A program made the position numbers and the translations under genes. The notes under the pieces are model-generated. The model worked only from the letters and a program-made list of their open reading frames with translations, did not search any database and was not told the DNA's origin. From Neocallimastix lanati (nom. inval.) (taxonomy: Eukaryota > Neocallimastigomycota > Neocallimastigomycetes > Neocallimastigales > Neocallimastigaceae), in contig JACVTC010000169.1 of assembly GCA_016946835.1 (NCBI GenBank), positions 287,501 to 339,376 of the forward strand: 51,876 nt of DNA. Direction: 5' to 3'. Numbering within the stretch: position 1 is the first letter of the stretch; every line of letters starts with the position of its first letter. Positions 8,929-20,013 of the stretch are shown in pieces.

Positions 8929-11900
8929 ATGCAAGACTTTAACTTAGCTAAGGACCAACGCCTCCATGGAAAATCCAACTTTAATGAGTGGAAATTCCTT
9001 ATTGACAATGCCGCTAAACGTCAAGGTATTAAGGAATTCATGGAAGTCGACGTCGTTGGAAAACTTAATGATGTAGGTTTTGATTACAACCCCAATGTCA
9101 ACGATGTTATCAACAAGGTAATTACTAAATTAATTACCAAAATGTTACCGCAAGCTCCTGCCGAACCTATTCGAAACAATAATGCTGAGGTTAATCGAAA
9201 CAATAATGTTGATATCAATACTCAGCTAACTAACTTTTTTGGTAATCCTCTTAATCATATCAGATTAGTTGAGGAAGCAGAAAGGATCGATGCTGACATG
9301 ATACTCATGATCAGTAAGAATGTCGATGATTCTGTTTTAAGAGAAATCAGCAGACTTAATAATGGTTTCCGTATAATGGAAAGACTCAAATCAAAATATG
9401 GAAATTCAAATGCTGATATGGAATACTGGCTTAAAAGATTAAGAAGTATTAAAGCCAGAGATAGAAATCAAATCATCGAAAAGCTAGAACTTATGAAAGA
9501 AACTTTCGATGATATGGAAGAACAACATGTGGAGATCACTGATAAGGAAAAATTAAAATATCTCTATAACGTACTACCGGATGATTATAAAAATATCATT
9601 CAAATTAATTTGAATAGTGACCCTAATGTATATATTAATAATCTCAAAAGTTTTATTTATGCAAAATCTTACCTAGAAAATTGGGAAGATAACAAAACCA
9701 TTGAAAAAGATGATCCAATGGATCTAGATTTTATCAGTAGAGGAAGAAGAACTAGTAATTCCTCAAAGAAAAGTGAACACAACAACCATAATAACAAAAG
9801 CTCTAACTCTAAGAAAAGAGGAAAGCAAAATGGTAACCAATATAACAATAATAATAAAGATAATAGTAACAAAGACAATAATAATAAATCATATTGTCAC
9901 ATTTGTGAAGTTAAAGGACACTCTACCAGAAACTGCATATATAATATGAAGACGAAGTCAAATCATAATAAAGGGAGGCAAGAAAAGCTTCAAGTAAAGA
10001 CCACATTAAATGATCATCCAAAGAAGTCTTTACATTTAATAAGTAAAATTTCTGATCCAGACAGTGCCAGTAGTTATGACGATAATTTTGATTTTGAAGA
10101 CGCAAGGGCACTGATAGAAAAACAAGAAGAAATAAACATTGACAATAAGGTTAAATTTTCTGGATTAATTGAATACGTGAATGATAGTTTTATTATTCCA
10201 AAGGAGATAACAATTCCTAATAAAAAAGAGGAATTATATGTAAACAACATCAATTATTATGAAGAAAATGATAAGACTAGTGAATGGTTATATGATACTG
10301 GTGCTGGAGAACATATAACTAATGATTTTAATTTGCTAAATAATTTTATTCACTGCAAAATAAAGTTAAGATGTGCCAATGGGACAATGTGTAGCTTCGA
10401 AGGATATGGTACTTACGAATGTTACATTAATGGAATATATTTACGACTAGACAAGGTATTATATTCAAAATCTGCAACTAAAAATCTTATTAGTGGAATA
10501 GAACTGGCCAAAATAGGATATAGAGTCATTATTGACACTGATGATTATACACGTGGTAGATTTAACTTATGGGGTCCAAATAATGTATATATAGGAACTT
10601 ATTATTCTACAAATGATAATCAATTCTTAGTAAATACTTACAAGATTAATAAAAACTTTGAAGAAAAGGATAAAAATATTATGGCTTTAAACGAAGTTGA
10701 TGAAAAAAGCCTTGAAATTTGGCATAGAAGACTAGGTCATTATTACCTAGAAAACATAAACAAATATCTAAGTTTACACCAAATAAAAACTCCTAAATGC
10801 ATAGAATGTAAAGTAGCTAAAATGTCAAGGAAATCACACGGAGGAAAAATACCGAAAGCTACGAAAATATTGGAAATAATACATTCAGACATTTCAGGTC
10901 CATACAATTCATCTATCAATAATAAAAAATACTTTATTACATTCATGGATGAATTCTCAAGAAAAGTATGGATATATACTTTAAAATCTAAAGCCGAAGC
11001 TCCCGAATTAATTGTGGAATTCTTCAAGTACTTAAATAACCAATTTGAAGAATATAATATTAAAATATTTAAATCAGATGGAGGAAAGGAATTTAAAAAT
11101 AAAACAGTTAATAAATACTGTAAAGAAAATGGAATAGAAAAAACCTATTCTCCTCCAGGTTGCCCTGAAGTTAATGGAAAAGCTGAAAGAATAAACAGAA
11201 CTCTTAGAAATTCAGCTAAAACTCTTCTATATTGGGCAGAATTATCAGAAAACTTTTGGAATTTCGCCATAAAACAGGCATGCTACATATATAACTTAAT
11301 TCCCCATTCAGGAAATAAATTTTTAATACCCAATGAAGTATTTTACAACAAAAAGGTAGAGTTAAAACATTTAAAAACCTTTGGTTGTGTGTGTTATTAC
11401 AGGGATGATACACAACACAAATCAAAATTTTTACCAAATGCTAAGAAGGGCGTATTCTTGGGATTTGATGATAAAAAATATTCATATATTATCATGGATA
11501 TTGAAAATAATAAAATACATTATACTAACGATGTAGAATTCGTTGAAGAAGAGCCTAGTAAACACAAATACGAAACAAGCAATTATAAAGACTCTTACTT
11601 CTCATTTATGAAAGACAACAATAGAAAAGATAGGAATCCAGAAGATAATATTATAAATGAAGAAAACAGTTTAAATGAAAATATTAATAATGAAAGGACT
11701 ACTAATACAGAACATAAAAGTAATTACATTAAAAATAAGCATGTCAATAATATATCGTTAAATGAAGAAAATCAAGAATTTGATAATAAAGATATAAACC
11801 AGAAAAATAACCATAATTTAAATAAAGATGTTGAAATTAATTCTAAAATTTATCCTGAAATTAAAAATAAAAATAATTGTGAATTTAAATTGAAATTCAA

Positions 11901-14481
11901 TTTCAACAATGTTGACAAAAATAATTCTGAAAATAGTTATTTGAATGAGATAAATAGAAATTTAGAAATAATAAATAAAAATTATAATAAAAAGTTTAGA
12001 AATAATACTAAGAATACCAATTTTAATTCTAACATTATTGAAAAATATAAACCAGAAGATCCTGCTTACGCCGCCTCAACTTCCAGCAGGAACAAAGGAA
12101 AAGAAAAAATAACCGAATTTGAAAATTTTGATAAAAATAAAATATTTTTAAATAATGAAAAATCAAGCCAAAATTTACAGAATTTTACAATAAATAATAA
12201 TAATATGAAAAAAAATTTTAATAATAAAAATTTTTCAAAAAATGATGAAAAAATTCAAGAAAATCTATTGGCTGAAGCAAAATCACATTCATATCATATC
12301 AAAAAATTTTCAAATAATTCAATAATTTCAAATAACACTAATGAATCACATATTACATATGACAACAATAATGATTCACATAAATCTATTAATAATTCAA
12401 ATAAATCAATGAATATCAAAAATTTTCCAAAAAATGATCAAAATTTTATTAATAAAAATTTTTTATCGAAATATAATAAATTAATTCAACAAAATTCAAA
12501 ATCCAGCGACTCTATGAAGAAAAACTATAATTTCTCCACTCCTACAATAGATATCAATAATATTCCTTCAGATAATAAAAATACGGTAATGGAAAATCTT
12601 AAAAATATAACTCTTCCATATAATATTAATCAGAATTTACCTTTAATAACCGATTCTTCAACCAACCAAATTTCTCAAAAAACAGACGAAATTTCACTTA
12701 CTAATAATAACGAAATAAATAATAAATTTAACAACAATAATATAATAAATAAAGAAAATTATGCCCACAAATCTCTTATAGATGCATCAAGTGTTATTGA
12801 TTTTAATAAAGATGAAATTATGGATGACATTGTAGCCAATACAGAATATGGCAATATCCATAAAAGACCACTTAGTCCAAAATATAAAGAGACTGCACCT
12901 ACTAATATTAGTTCTCGTAGAAAACTAGACCAAATCAACGACATTATTATTGCTTCTATATTTTGTCACATTCCTAATACGTATGAAGAAGCAATAAACA
13001 GTGAAGACAAAAATAACTGGATTGAGGCTATTAATGATGAACTTAATAACCTTTATTCTAATAATATTATGACTTTTGTTAAAAATGTACCTAAAAACAA
13101 GAACATCATTACCACAAAATGGGTTTTCAACACTAAACGTGATTCAAATAATAATATTTATAAATATAAAGCTCGTTTAGTTGCTCGTGGATTTAAACAA
13201 AAATGGGGAATCGATTATGAATTAACTTATTCTCCTACTCTAAACATTGATGGTCTTAAATTAATATTCGCTATTTCTGCTGCTCTTAAGTGGAATATTT
13301 TCCAGCTAGATATAAAGGCCGCTTACCTTAATGCTCCGCTTGATAAAGATATTTATACTACTATTCCTAAAGGCGATACACGCTTTGGGCGGGGATATTG
13401 GAAGCTCAACAAAGCTTTGTATGGCCTTAAGCAATCTGGTAGACAATGGTATAATACCATTAGAAAATTCCTAATAAAAAATGAGTTCATTCAAATTAAA
13501 TCCGAACAATGTATTTTCAAATGTACAAAAAATAATATAACAAAATGCATTATCGGCTTGTACGTGGACGACATGGTCATCGCTGGAGAAAACGAATACA
13601 TTAAACAAATAATAAATAAAATAAAATCAAAATTTAAAATATCTAAATGTGATCCAATTGAATACATATTAGGAATTGAAGTAAAGAAAGAAAATAATTC
13701 ATATATTATTTCACAGAAAAATTTTATAAATAATATGTTATATAAATTTAATATTGATAATACAAAGAAAAGAAAAACACCATGTACTGGTGATAATAAA
13801 ATATCAGAAAACAATAAACCTTTCGATAAAACAATCTACAAAAGCGCAATAGGTTCCTTAATATACCTTTCGAAATGTACTAGACCTGACATAGCTTTCG
13901 CTGTAAATAAAGCTTCAAGAAAATGTGAAAATCCAACTATATCGGATTGGAACAAAATAATAAATATTCTAAAATATATTAATAGTACCAAAGAATTTAA
14001 GATAGAATATAATGGAAAGGGGGAGCTTGTTGCATATACCGACTCTGACTTTGCCGGCTGTTTGGAAGATAGAAAATCTACCTCAGGAGGAATAATACTT
14101 ATGGGAACAAGTCCGATATGCTGGTTGTCCAAGAAACAAACAAGTGTTGCTACGTCTACTGCTGAAGCAGAGTACATAAGCACTTCCGAAAATATAAAGA
14201 AAATATTATGGATTAGAAATATAATAAAAGAAATTTTAAACAAATGGATAACTGTTAAAATCTATACAGATAATCAAGCAAGTAAGAAAATAATGGAGAA
14301 CGGAGAAATAAATACAAAATTAAAGCATATAAGTGTAAGATATCATTTCAACAGGGACAATATTGCAAAGAAGAAAGTAAAATTAGAATATATTGATACT
14401 GAAAACATGCTAGCGGACATATTAACCAAGGACTCAAATGGACCAAAGATACAAAAATTTACAAACAACATTTTTATCTAA
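8929..14481 (+). CDS. Ty1/copia Gag-Pol polyprotein
   Basis: 1850 residues from the first ATG; the frame is open slightly upstream but lacks another ATG. Order: copia Gag (1-~250); zinc knuckle CHICEVKGHSTRNC (~aa 323); aspartic protease YDTGAGEH (Asp456). Integrase follows with an HHCC finger (HRRLGHYY...CIEC) and D654, D717, E753 with exact D-x35-E spacing. An Asn/Lys/Ser-rich linker of ~400 residues precedes reverse transcriptase (KARLVARGFKQ, FQLDIKAAYLNAPL, LYVDD with Asp1547-1548). RNase H (YTDSDFAG, TAEAEY, IYTDN, ADILTK) is last. Integrase-before-RT order defines Ty1/copia. No frameshift separates gag from pol, so the Gag:Pol ratio must be set otherwise. All key residues are present. 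Confidence 0.95.
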   Translation: MQDFNLAKDQRLHGKSNFNEWKFLIDNAAKRQGIKEFMEVDVVGKLNDVGFDYNPNVNDVINKVITKLITKMLPQAPAEPIRNNNAEVNRNNNVDINTQLTNFFGNPLNHIRLVEEAERIDADMILMISKNVDDSVLREISRLNNGFRIMERLKSKYGNSNADMEYWLKRLRSIKARDRNQIIEKLELMKETFDDMEEQHVEITDKEKLKYLYNVLPDDYKNIIQINLNSDPNVYINNLKSFIYAKSYLENWEDNKTIEKDDPMDLDFISRGRRTSNSSKKSEHNNHNNKSSNSKKRGKQNGNQYNNNNKDNSNKDNNNKSYCHICEVKGHSTRNCIYNMKTKSNHNKGRQEKLQVKTTLNDHPKKSLHLISKISDPDSASSYDDNFDFEDARALIEKQEEINIDNKVKFSGLIEYVNDSFIIPKEITIPNKKEELYVNNINYYEENDKTSEWLYDTGAGEHITNDFNLLNNFIHCKIKLRCANGTMCSFEGYGTYECYINGIYLRLDKVLYSKSATKNLISGIELAKIGYRVIIDTDDYTRGRFNLWGPNNVYIGTYYSTNDNQFLVNTYKINKNFEEKDKNIMALNEVDEKSLEIWHRRLGHYYLENINKYLSLHQIKTPKCIECKVAKMSRKSHGGKIPKATKILEIIHSDISGPYNSSINNKKYFITFMDEFSRKVWIYTLKSKAEAPELIVEFFKYLNNQFEEYNIKIFKSDGGKEFKNKTVNKYCKENGIEKTYSPPGCPEVNGKAERINRTLRNSAKTLLYWAELSENFWNFAIKQACYIYNLIPHSGNKFLIPNEVFYNKKVELKHLKTFGCVCYYRDDTQHKSKFLPNAKKGVFLGFDDKKYSYIIMDIENNKIHYTNDVEFVEEEPSKHKYETSNYKDSYFSFMKDNNRKDRNPEDNIINEENSLNENINNERTTNTEHKSNYIKNKHVNNISLNEENQEFDNKDINQKNNHNLNKDVEINSKIYPEIKNKNNCEFKLKFNFNNVDKNNSENSYLNEINRNLEIINKNYNKKFRNNTKNTNFNSNIIEKYKPEDPAYAASTSSRNKGKEKITEFENFDKNKIFLNNEKSSQNLQNFTINNNNMKKNFNNKNFSKNDEKIQENLLAEAKSHSYHIKKFSNNSIISNNTNESHITYDNNNDSHKSINNSNKSMNIKNFPKNDQNFINKNFLSKYNKLIQQNSKSSDSMKKNYNFSTPTIDINNIPSDNKNTVMENLKNITLPYNINQNLPLITDSSTNQISQKTDEISLTNNNEINNKFNNNNIINKENYAHKSLIDASSVIDFNKDEIMDDIVANTEYGNIHKRPLSPKYKETAPTNISSRRKLDQINDIIIASIFCHIPNTYEEAINSEDKNNWIEAINDELNNLYSNNIMTFVKNVPKNKNIITTKWVFNTKRDSNNNIYKYKARLVARGFKQKWGIDYELTYSPTLNIDGLKLIFAISAALKWNIFQLDIKAAYLNAPLDKDIYTTIPKGDTRFGRGYWKLNKALYGLKQSGRQWYNTIRKFLIKNEFIQIKSEQCIFKCTKNNITKCIIGLYVDDMVIAGENEYIKQIINKIKSKFKISKCDPIEYILGIEVKKENNSYIISQKNFINNMLYKFNIDNTKKRKTPCTGDNKISENNKPFDKTIYKSAIGSLIYLSKCTRPDIAFAVNKASRKCENPTISDWNKIINILKYINSTKEFKIEYNGKGELVAYTDSDFAGCLEDRKSTSGGIILMGTSPICWLSKKQTSVATSTAEAEYISTSENIKKILWIRNIIKEILNKWITVKIYTDNQASKKIMENGEINTKLKHISVRYHFNRDNIAKKKVKLEYIDTENMLADILTKDSNGPKIQKFTNNIFI

Positions 14482-14490
14482 AAATATTAT

Positions 14491-14501
14491 TTGAGGGGGA
14501 G
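14491..14501 (+). other. Copia polypurine tract
   Basis: TTGAGGGGGAG lies immediately 5' of the TGTTGAC start of the 3' LTR, the standard site for plus-strand DNA priming. Confidence 0.85.
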
Positions 14502-14821
14502 TGTTGACTGCACTCATAATTTAACTATATATTTAATTTATTTATTTATAGTATTTATTTATATTTATGTGTATTTATTTATTTATATTTAATGATTACT
14601 TAAATGTATTATGATCTATCGTCTTGTATAAATCTATGTTAATTATCTTTTAATATTTATTTAATTAATTTTTAATTTATTTTATGTTATGGAAAACGCA
14701 TGTTGTAACATGTGACTTTATTACTTATTTAAAGCTGAAAGATAGATCATACACTTATTTCCCTTGTATACCATATTCCATAAGGAATATTATTATAGAT
14801 CTAAATTTAATAAAGCTAACA
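14502..14821 (+). repeat. 3' LTR of the copia element
   Basis: 320 bp, one substitution relative to the 5' LTR (14734), followed by the ATAAT target duplication. Confidence 0.95.
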
Positions 14822-14826
14822 ATAAT

Positions 14827-15864
14827 TTTGGTAATAATGGTAATAATAATAATAATAATAATAGTATTAATAATAATAATAATAGTAATGATAATCATAA
14901 TAATAGTTATAATAATAATTATAATTTTGTTAATAATGGTAATAATTATAATAATGATGATTATAATAATCGAGGTAATATTAATAACAATAATTATAAT
15001 AATAATAGTCATAGTTATATTAATAATAATAATAGTAATATTAATAATAATAGTGATGTTAATAATAATGGTAATATTAATAATAATAATAGTAATTATA
15101 ACAATAAGAATCTTAATAATAATTATAGTAATAGTGATTATAGTAATGATAATTATAATAATAACGATATTAATAATTACAATCATAATAATAATTATAA
15201 AAATTACAATAACTATAATTGTAATTATAATAATAGTATTATGAAATGTAATAGTGATAATGTTAATATGAGAAATGATAATAATGATTATTATATCGAT
15301 GATAATAATAATCATTATAATAATTGTAATAATCATTGTAATAATAATATTAAGGATAATGATAATGAAAAAAATGATTATTATAATAACAATTATAATA
15401 AAAATAATAATAATAATGTTTATTTAAGAGATACCAATGAAGAATTCCAGGATGAAGTTGTTTTTGCTGCTCAGAGAAAAGGCAAACAAAATAAAGAAAA
15501 ATATAAGGGGCCTTATAAAGAAACACAAAGGCTTCATCTTAAAGATAATCCAGTTCCTATTCACACTCCAGCCATGAAACAAATAAATAATAATAATGAT
15601 AATTATAATGATAGTAATAATAATGAGGAACTAATTAATAATAAAATAATTGAAGGTGAAAATCTTTCTTCTACAAAAAAGGTTAATTTTAGAGAAAATC
15701 CAGATATTATTGAAATTAATAATAATGGAAATATTCGAGATGAAGATAATATGAATTTAGAGGATGATCCAAATAATTTAAATTATAATAATAATAATAA
15801 TCATAATATTAATATTGATGATTATAATAATAATATTAACAATAATGACAATTCTAATAATATC

Positions 15865-15904
<40 letters not shown>

Positions 15905-18531
15905 TTAATGATAATATTAATACTAATAATGATAGTAATAATAACACAGAAAAATTGGAACATTTAGATATATCATATATAATCCAGCCAAATATTAAAA
16001 ACGCAAAAATAATTAACAAATTAAATAGAATTAAAGAGATAATATCCAATACTACAAACGAAAATGAAAATGGAGGTAATACTAAGACGTCAAAATTAGA
16101 GAAACATATTAAAAGGATCAATTTGGTTGATAATTATGATATAAATGACCTGGTTAAAGATGTTGCCAATATAGAAGTCAAACCTAAACTGGCACACTTA
16201 TTGGACTTATGTCCTAAATTTCGTACCGGGTTTAACAAAGAACAAAAATTAATTAAAAGTACCAGTAAAGAATTTTTAATAAATGCTTTATCATTATTAA
16301 GCGACTATAAAGTTATCAAAGTAAATGGTACTATTGAAGGATCTTACGCAGAAATATTCTTAGACTCTTGTGCAAGTGTTAATTTAATCACTGCTGCTGC
16401 ATTGGAGAAGTATAAAATAAATAAAACGGCCGTTGGAACTATTTCGGAAAGAATATTCCAGGCTTATTCTAATAATTATATTTCTTCGGATGTATACGAA
16501 TTAGAAATTGAAATAGGCGGCTACACTTTCAAAGACTATTTCAGAAAAATAGAAAAAGATGATATTTTCGACGTGTTAATTGGTATTGACACGCTTAAGA
16601 AAAATAGATTTGTGCTAGATTTAGTTGATGATACTTTATTACATAAAAATGATAATGGTGATTTTATTGAACTTTCTAATTTAATGTATAATGTAAATTT
16701 TTCTAATGTTAATGATTTAAATATTAATAAAAATGATTCTGAAAATTATGTTACGCGTTGTGATGGTATTATCAATTATTGTGCGTGTTCAAATTTTTTG
16801 TGTAATGATATTTCTAATATAAATATTAGTGATTTTGATAATTTAATATTATCTAATGATGAAGTTCTTAATAATAATGATTTATTTTCTATTGATAATA
16901 ATGTGTTATTTCTTAATAATGATTCAAAAATTTATCCCGCTATTCTTTTAATAACTTCTGATGATAATTCATCTTTTGTCGATTTAAAATCTCTGCAAAA
17001 TGATAAGAAAATTTCGCTTGTACACGACATATTATCTGACGTACCTTCTTCTATTATAGATACAATTAAAATTTTATTTTTATCATACATGGATATTTTA
17101 GCTGTTAAAACAGATGATTTAGGTAATTCTAAATTATTTCCTCATAGAATTAATTTAGTTCCTGGTACTCACCCTGTTAAACAGAGAGCATATAGACTCT
17201 CTAAAGTACAAGCAGATGCTCTAAAAAAGGAAATAATTAAACTCATTAACAATAAATTAATTGTCCCTTCAAATTCTCCTTGGTCTTCACCAGTTGTTCT
17301 TGTGTTAAAAAAAAATGGTCAAGTAAGAATGTGCGTTGATTATAGAGTAGTAAATAACTATACGAAGAAAGACACCTATGCCCTTCCTATTATTGATGAC
17401 ATTCTTTATTATGTAGGAAACACCGCAGTTCTTTCAACAATTGATTTATTTTCAGGATACCATCAAATTCCTATGCATCCTGATGATAGAGATATTACGT
17501 GTTTTACTACTATTTATGGTAATTTTAATTTTCAAGTTATGCCTTTTGGGTTGTGTAATGCTCCCGCAACTTTTCAAAGGGAGATGAACCGAATATTCTT
17601 CGACTTGATTGGTGTTTGTGTCTTTGTCTATATCGATGATCTTGTTGTGAATTCTCCCTCAATGGATCAGCATATTAAAGATCTTGAAAAGGTTTTCAAA
17701 ATTCTACATAATAATGGATTAAAAATTAATTTAGAGAAATGTCATTTTTTTAAAGAAGAAGTAGAATTATTAGGACACAAATTATCTACTAAAGGAATTA
17801 GTCCTATTGATTCAAAAGTGAATGTTATTATGAATTGGTTACCTCCTAAAAATATTAAGCAACTACGTTCTTTTTTAGGTGCTATTGGCTATTATAGGAA
17901 ATTCATTTATAATTTTGCTCAAATTGCTAAACCATTATATGAACTTACAAAAAAAAATGTTCCTTTTGTATGGACTGATACTACTAATAAGGCTTTTGTT
18001 GAATTAAAAAATAAAATAATTTCTGCACCTATTTTATCACCTCCTGTTTTTGAAAAACCATTTATTATTCGTACGGACGCCTCTAAATATAGTATTGGTG
18101 GAGTTCTTATTCAGTTAGATGAGAATAATGATGAAAAGCCTATTTATTTTGAAAGTCGTACCTTAGTAAATGCAGAATTAAACTATAGTATTACGGATTT
18201 GGAAGGATTAGCTGCTTACTATTGTGTTATGAAATTTAGACCATTTTTAACAGGTAATAATTTTGAAACTATTTTGTACACTGATCATAAACCCTTAGTT
18301 TATATTTTCAATAGTAAAGAACGTACTTCTAGCCGTCATATTAAATGGATTACGAAATTCAGTATTTTAAAAGTTAAAGTCTTATATGAAGAGGGGAGGA
18401 GAAATGTAATTGCAGATGCACTTTCAAGATTAATTTCTGGTGAAGATATACAAAATAAAAATGTAGAAGAAAATAAAAATATTATTGTAAAAGAAAATAC
18501 TAAAATAGATTACAATAACAAGATACAATAA
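14827..18531 (+). pseudogene. Ty3-type Pol: protease, RT and RNase H, no integrase
   Basis: This continues the 8078-8533 reading frame after the copia insertion. An Asn-rich N-terminal part has the motif LKDNPVPIHTPAMK, matching LKDNPRPFATPALRK in the 44.7-kb element. Protease-like domain: FLDSCASVNLIT (Asp codon 16363), with DSC in place of DSG/DTG. RT: STIDLFSGYHQIPMH, MPFGLCNAPATFQREMN and catalytic VYIDDLVV (17626-17649). RNase H: RTDASKYSIGG, TDLEG, YTDHKPL, VIADALSR. The ORF stops about 35 residues after RNase H, and no integrase follows in the next kilobase, unlike the relative at 44.7 kb. With broken gag and an insertion it is dead as a unit, but this half has no internal stop. Confidence 0.85.
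14867..15420 (+). repeat. Asn-coding tract in pol with tandem duplication
   Basis: A ~60-bp block encoding NNNNSNDNHNNSYNNNYN occurs here (14867-14925) and again just before the copia insertion (8475-8533). With the copia element removed the two lie in tandem in the same frame, so the repeat expanded as protein-coding units before insertion. Confidence 0.7.
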
Positions 18532-19872
18532 ATTTTATTTTATTAAAAAATTTTTATTAAAAATATATTTTATTAATATTTAATATTTATTAATAGTTAT
18601 TTATTCAATAACAATTACATCGAGAAAAAATGTGAAAAGTATCTTCTATTTATACTTTTCCTAAATACATTGATAATATATTATTTTATTTAAATTACAT
18701 ATATTTTAATATAAAACTATCCTTTTTATTAAATAATAAATTTAGAAACTATAACTAAATTTAGAAAAATATAATTATTAATTAAACTAAATACTAAATA
18801 ATTAAAATTAAGTACATTTATTATCTATTTATTATTTTAATATTATAAGTAAAGTCTTTATTTATTTTCGATTTAAAAACAATGTTAAAGGAGTCATGAT
18901 TAAATTTTGAAACTTAATTTTCACAAAATAAATTATTAATTTATTTTGTTTTAAACTTTAATTAATTCATTTAAATTATTTTACAACAATAATTTTCTCA
19001 GAATTAAATTTTATAAAAATTATTACATTAAAAATTTATCTTGTGGCTTAAAGAATATAATTCAAAAATTTAGTTCATATGATTTATTTACTTTGCTTAT
19101 TATTTTATAAATCAAAGAATAATTTACATTTTTGAATTACACAAGAAAAATTTTTAATTTAAAATGTGATTGGGATAATCACATCTTTACAGATTTACCT
19201 TCTTATAACGAATCACAACGCGTCGAAAGAGATAGAAGTAATGCCACCGGAAGAAATCGGAGCCCTCTTGATTATATTATTAATTTAGATGATTAAAATT
19301 TATTGCATAAAAATTATAATTAAAAATAAAAGTAAAAATAATATATAGTTAAAGCCTTATAGTAAAATTTTGTATAAATAATGATGAAAAGAACAAAATT
19401 TTAAAATATCATCTTTATAATTTTTTATTGGAAAATTAATATAAAATTAATATTTCTTATACTTATTCTAATTTTGTATTTAACTATTTTAGTTATAGTT
19501 TATATTAAATACTTAATAAAATTTATATTTTTAATAAAACTATTTATTGTAATTTGATCACCTATAATAAATAAAATATTAAAATAAAAAACTTTAATAA
19601 GTGTGCTTAAATTTATTACATAGATTTTTGTGTTATAAATATAACTAAAAAGATAATCATTATCCTGAATTAAGTTCTAAATAAACCTTAGGAAAGCTTA
19701 CAACGTTTTCAGGGAATTTTAGGAAAAATTTCATCTTATTTTGTAAGAACATCCTGAGTGCTCGTAAAATTTAAGTAAAAATTGATAAAACTTTTACAAA
19801 AATTAAACGGACTGTAAAATAAAAATTATAAAGATTAATATCTTGCAAGAATAACAATGTAACACAAACAAA
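18532..19872. other. Intergenic region with possible LTR remnant
   Basis: No ORF is called. On the minus strand 18640-18661 reads AAAAGTATAAATAG, a TATA-box context shared with LTR-B and LTR-C, inside an 8-bp inverted repeat (AAAAGTAT / ATACTTTT). A perfect 8-bp hairpin ATGTGATT-GGGAT-AATCACAT lies near 19164-19184. A less AT-rich island (19197-19275) contains a short peptide-like stretch after ATG but ends after ~15 codons. It probably includes remains of the 5' LTR or leader of the next element, but I find no second copy. Confidence 0.35.
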
Positions 19873-20013
19873 TTGTATTACTCAAAGGAAGAATTAGAGG
19901 GAATAATAAACGATTTAGATACTAATCACAAGCTATATCATAATAGAAGACATTCCCTACCAATCATAATAACAAAAGATTATAATTCTGACAACAAACT
20001 TATATTTACTGTC

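Larger units (their letters stand above)
8529..14826 (+). mobile_element. Complete Ty1/copia retrotransposon with TSD
   Basis: A 6288-bp element (8534-14821) flanked by the 5-bp target duplication ATAAT (8529-8533 and 14822-14826). It has 320-bp LTRs beginning TGTTGACTGC and ending GCTAACA, a primer-binding site at 8854, a single uninterrupted gag-pol ORF and a polypurine tract (14491-14501). By eye the LTRs differ at one position only (C at 8766, T at 14734). All catalytic motifs are present, so it looks recently inserted and potentially active. It interrupts the Ty3-type pol in its Asn-rich segment. Confidence 0.95.
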
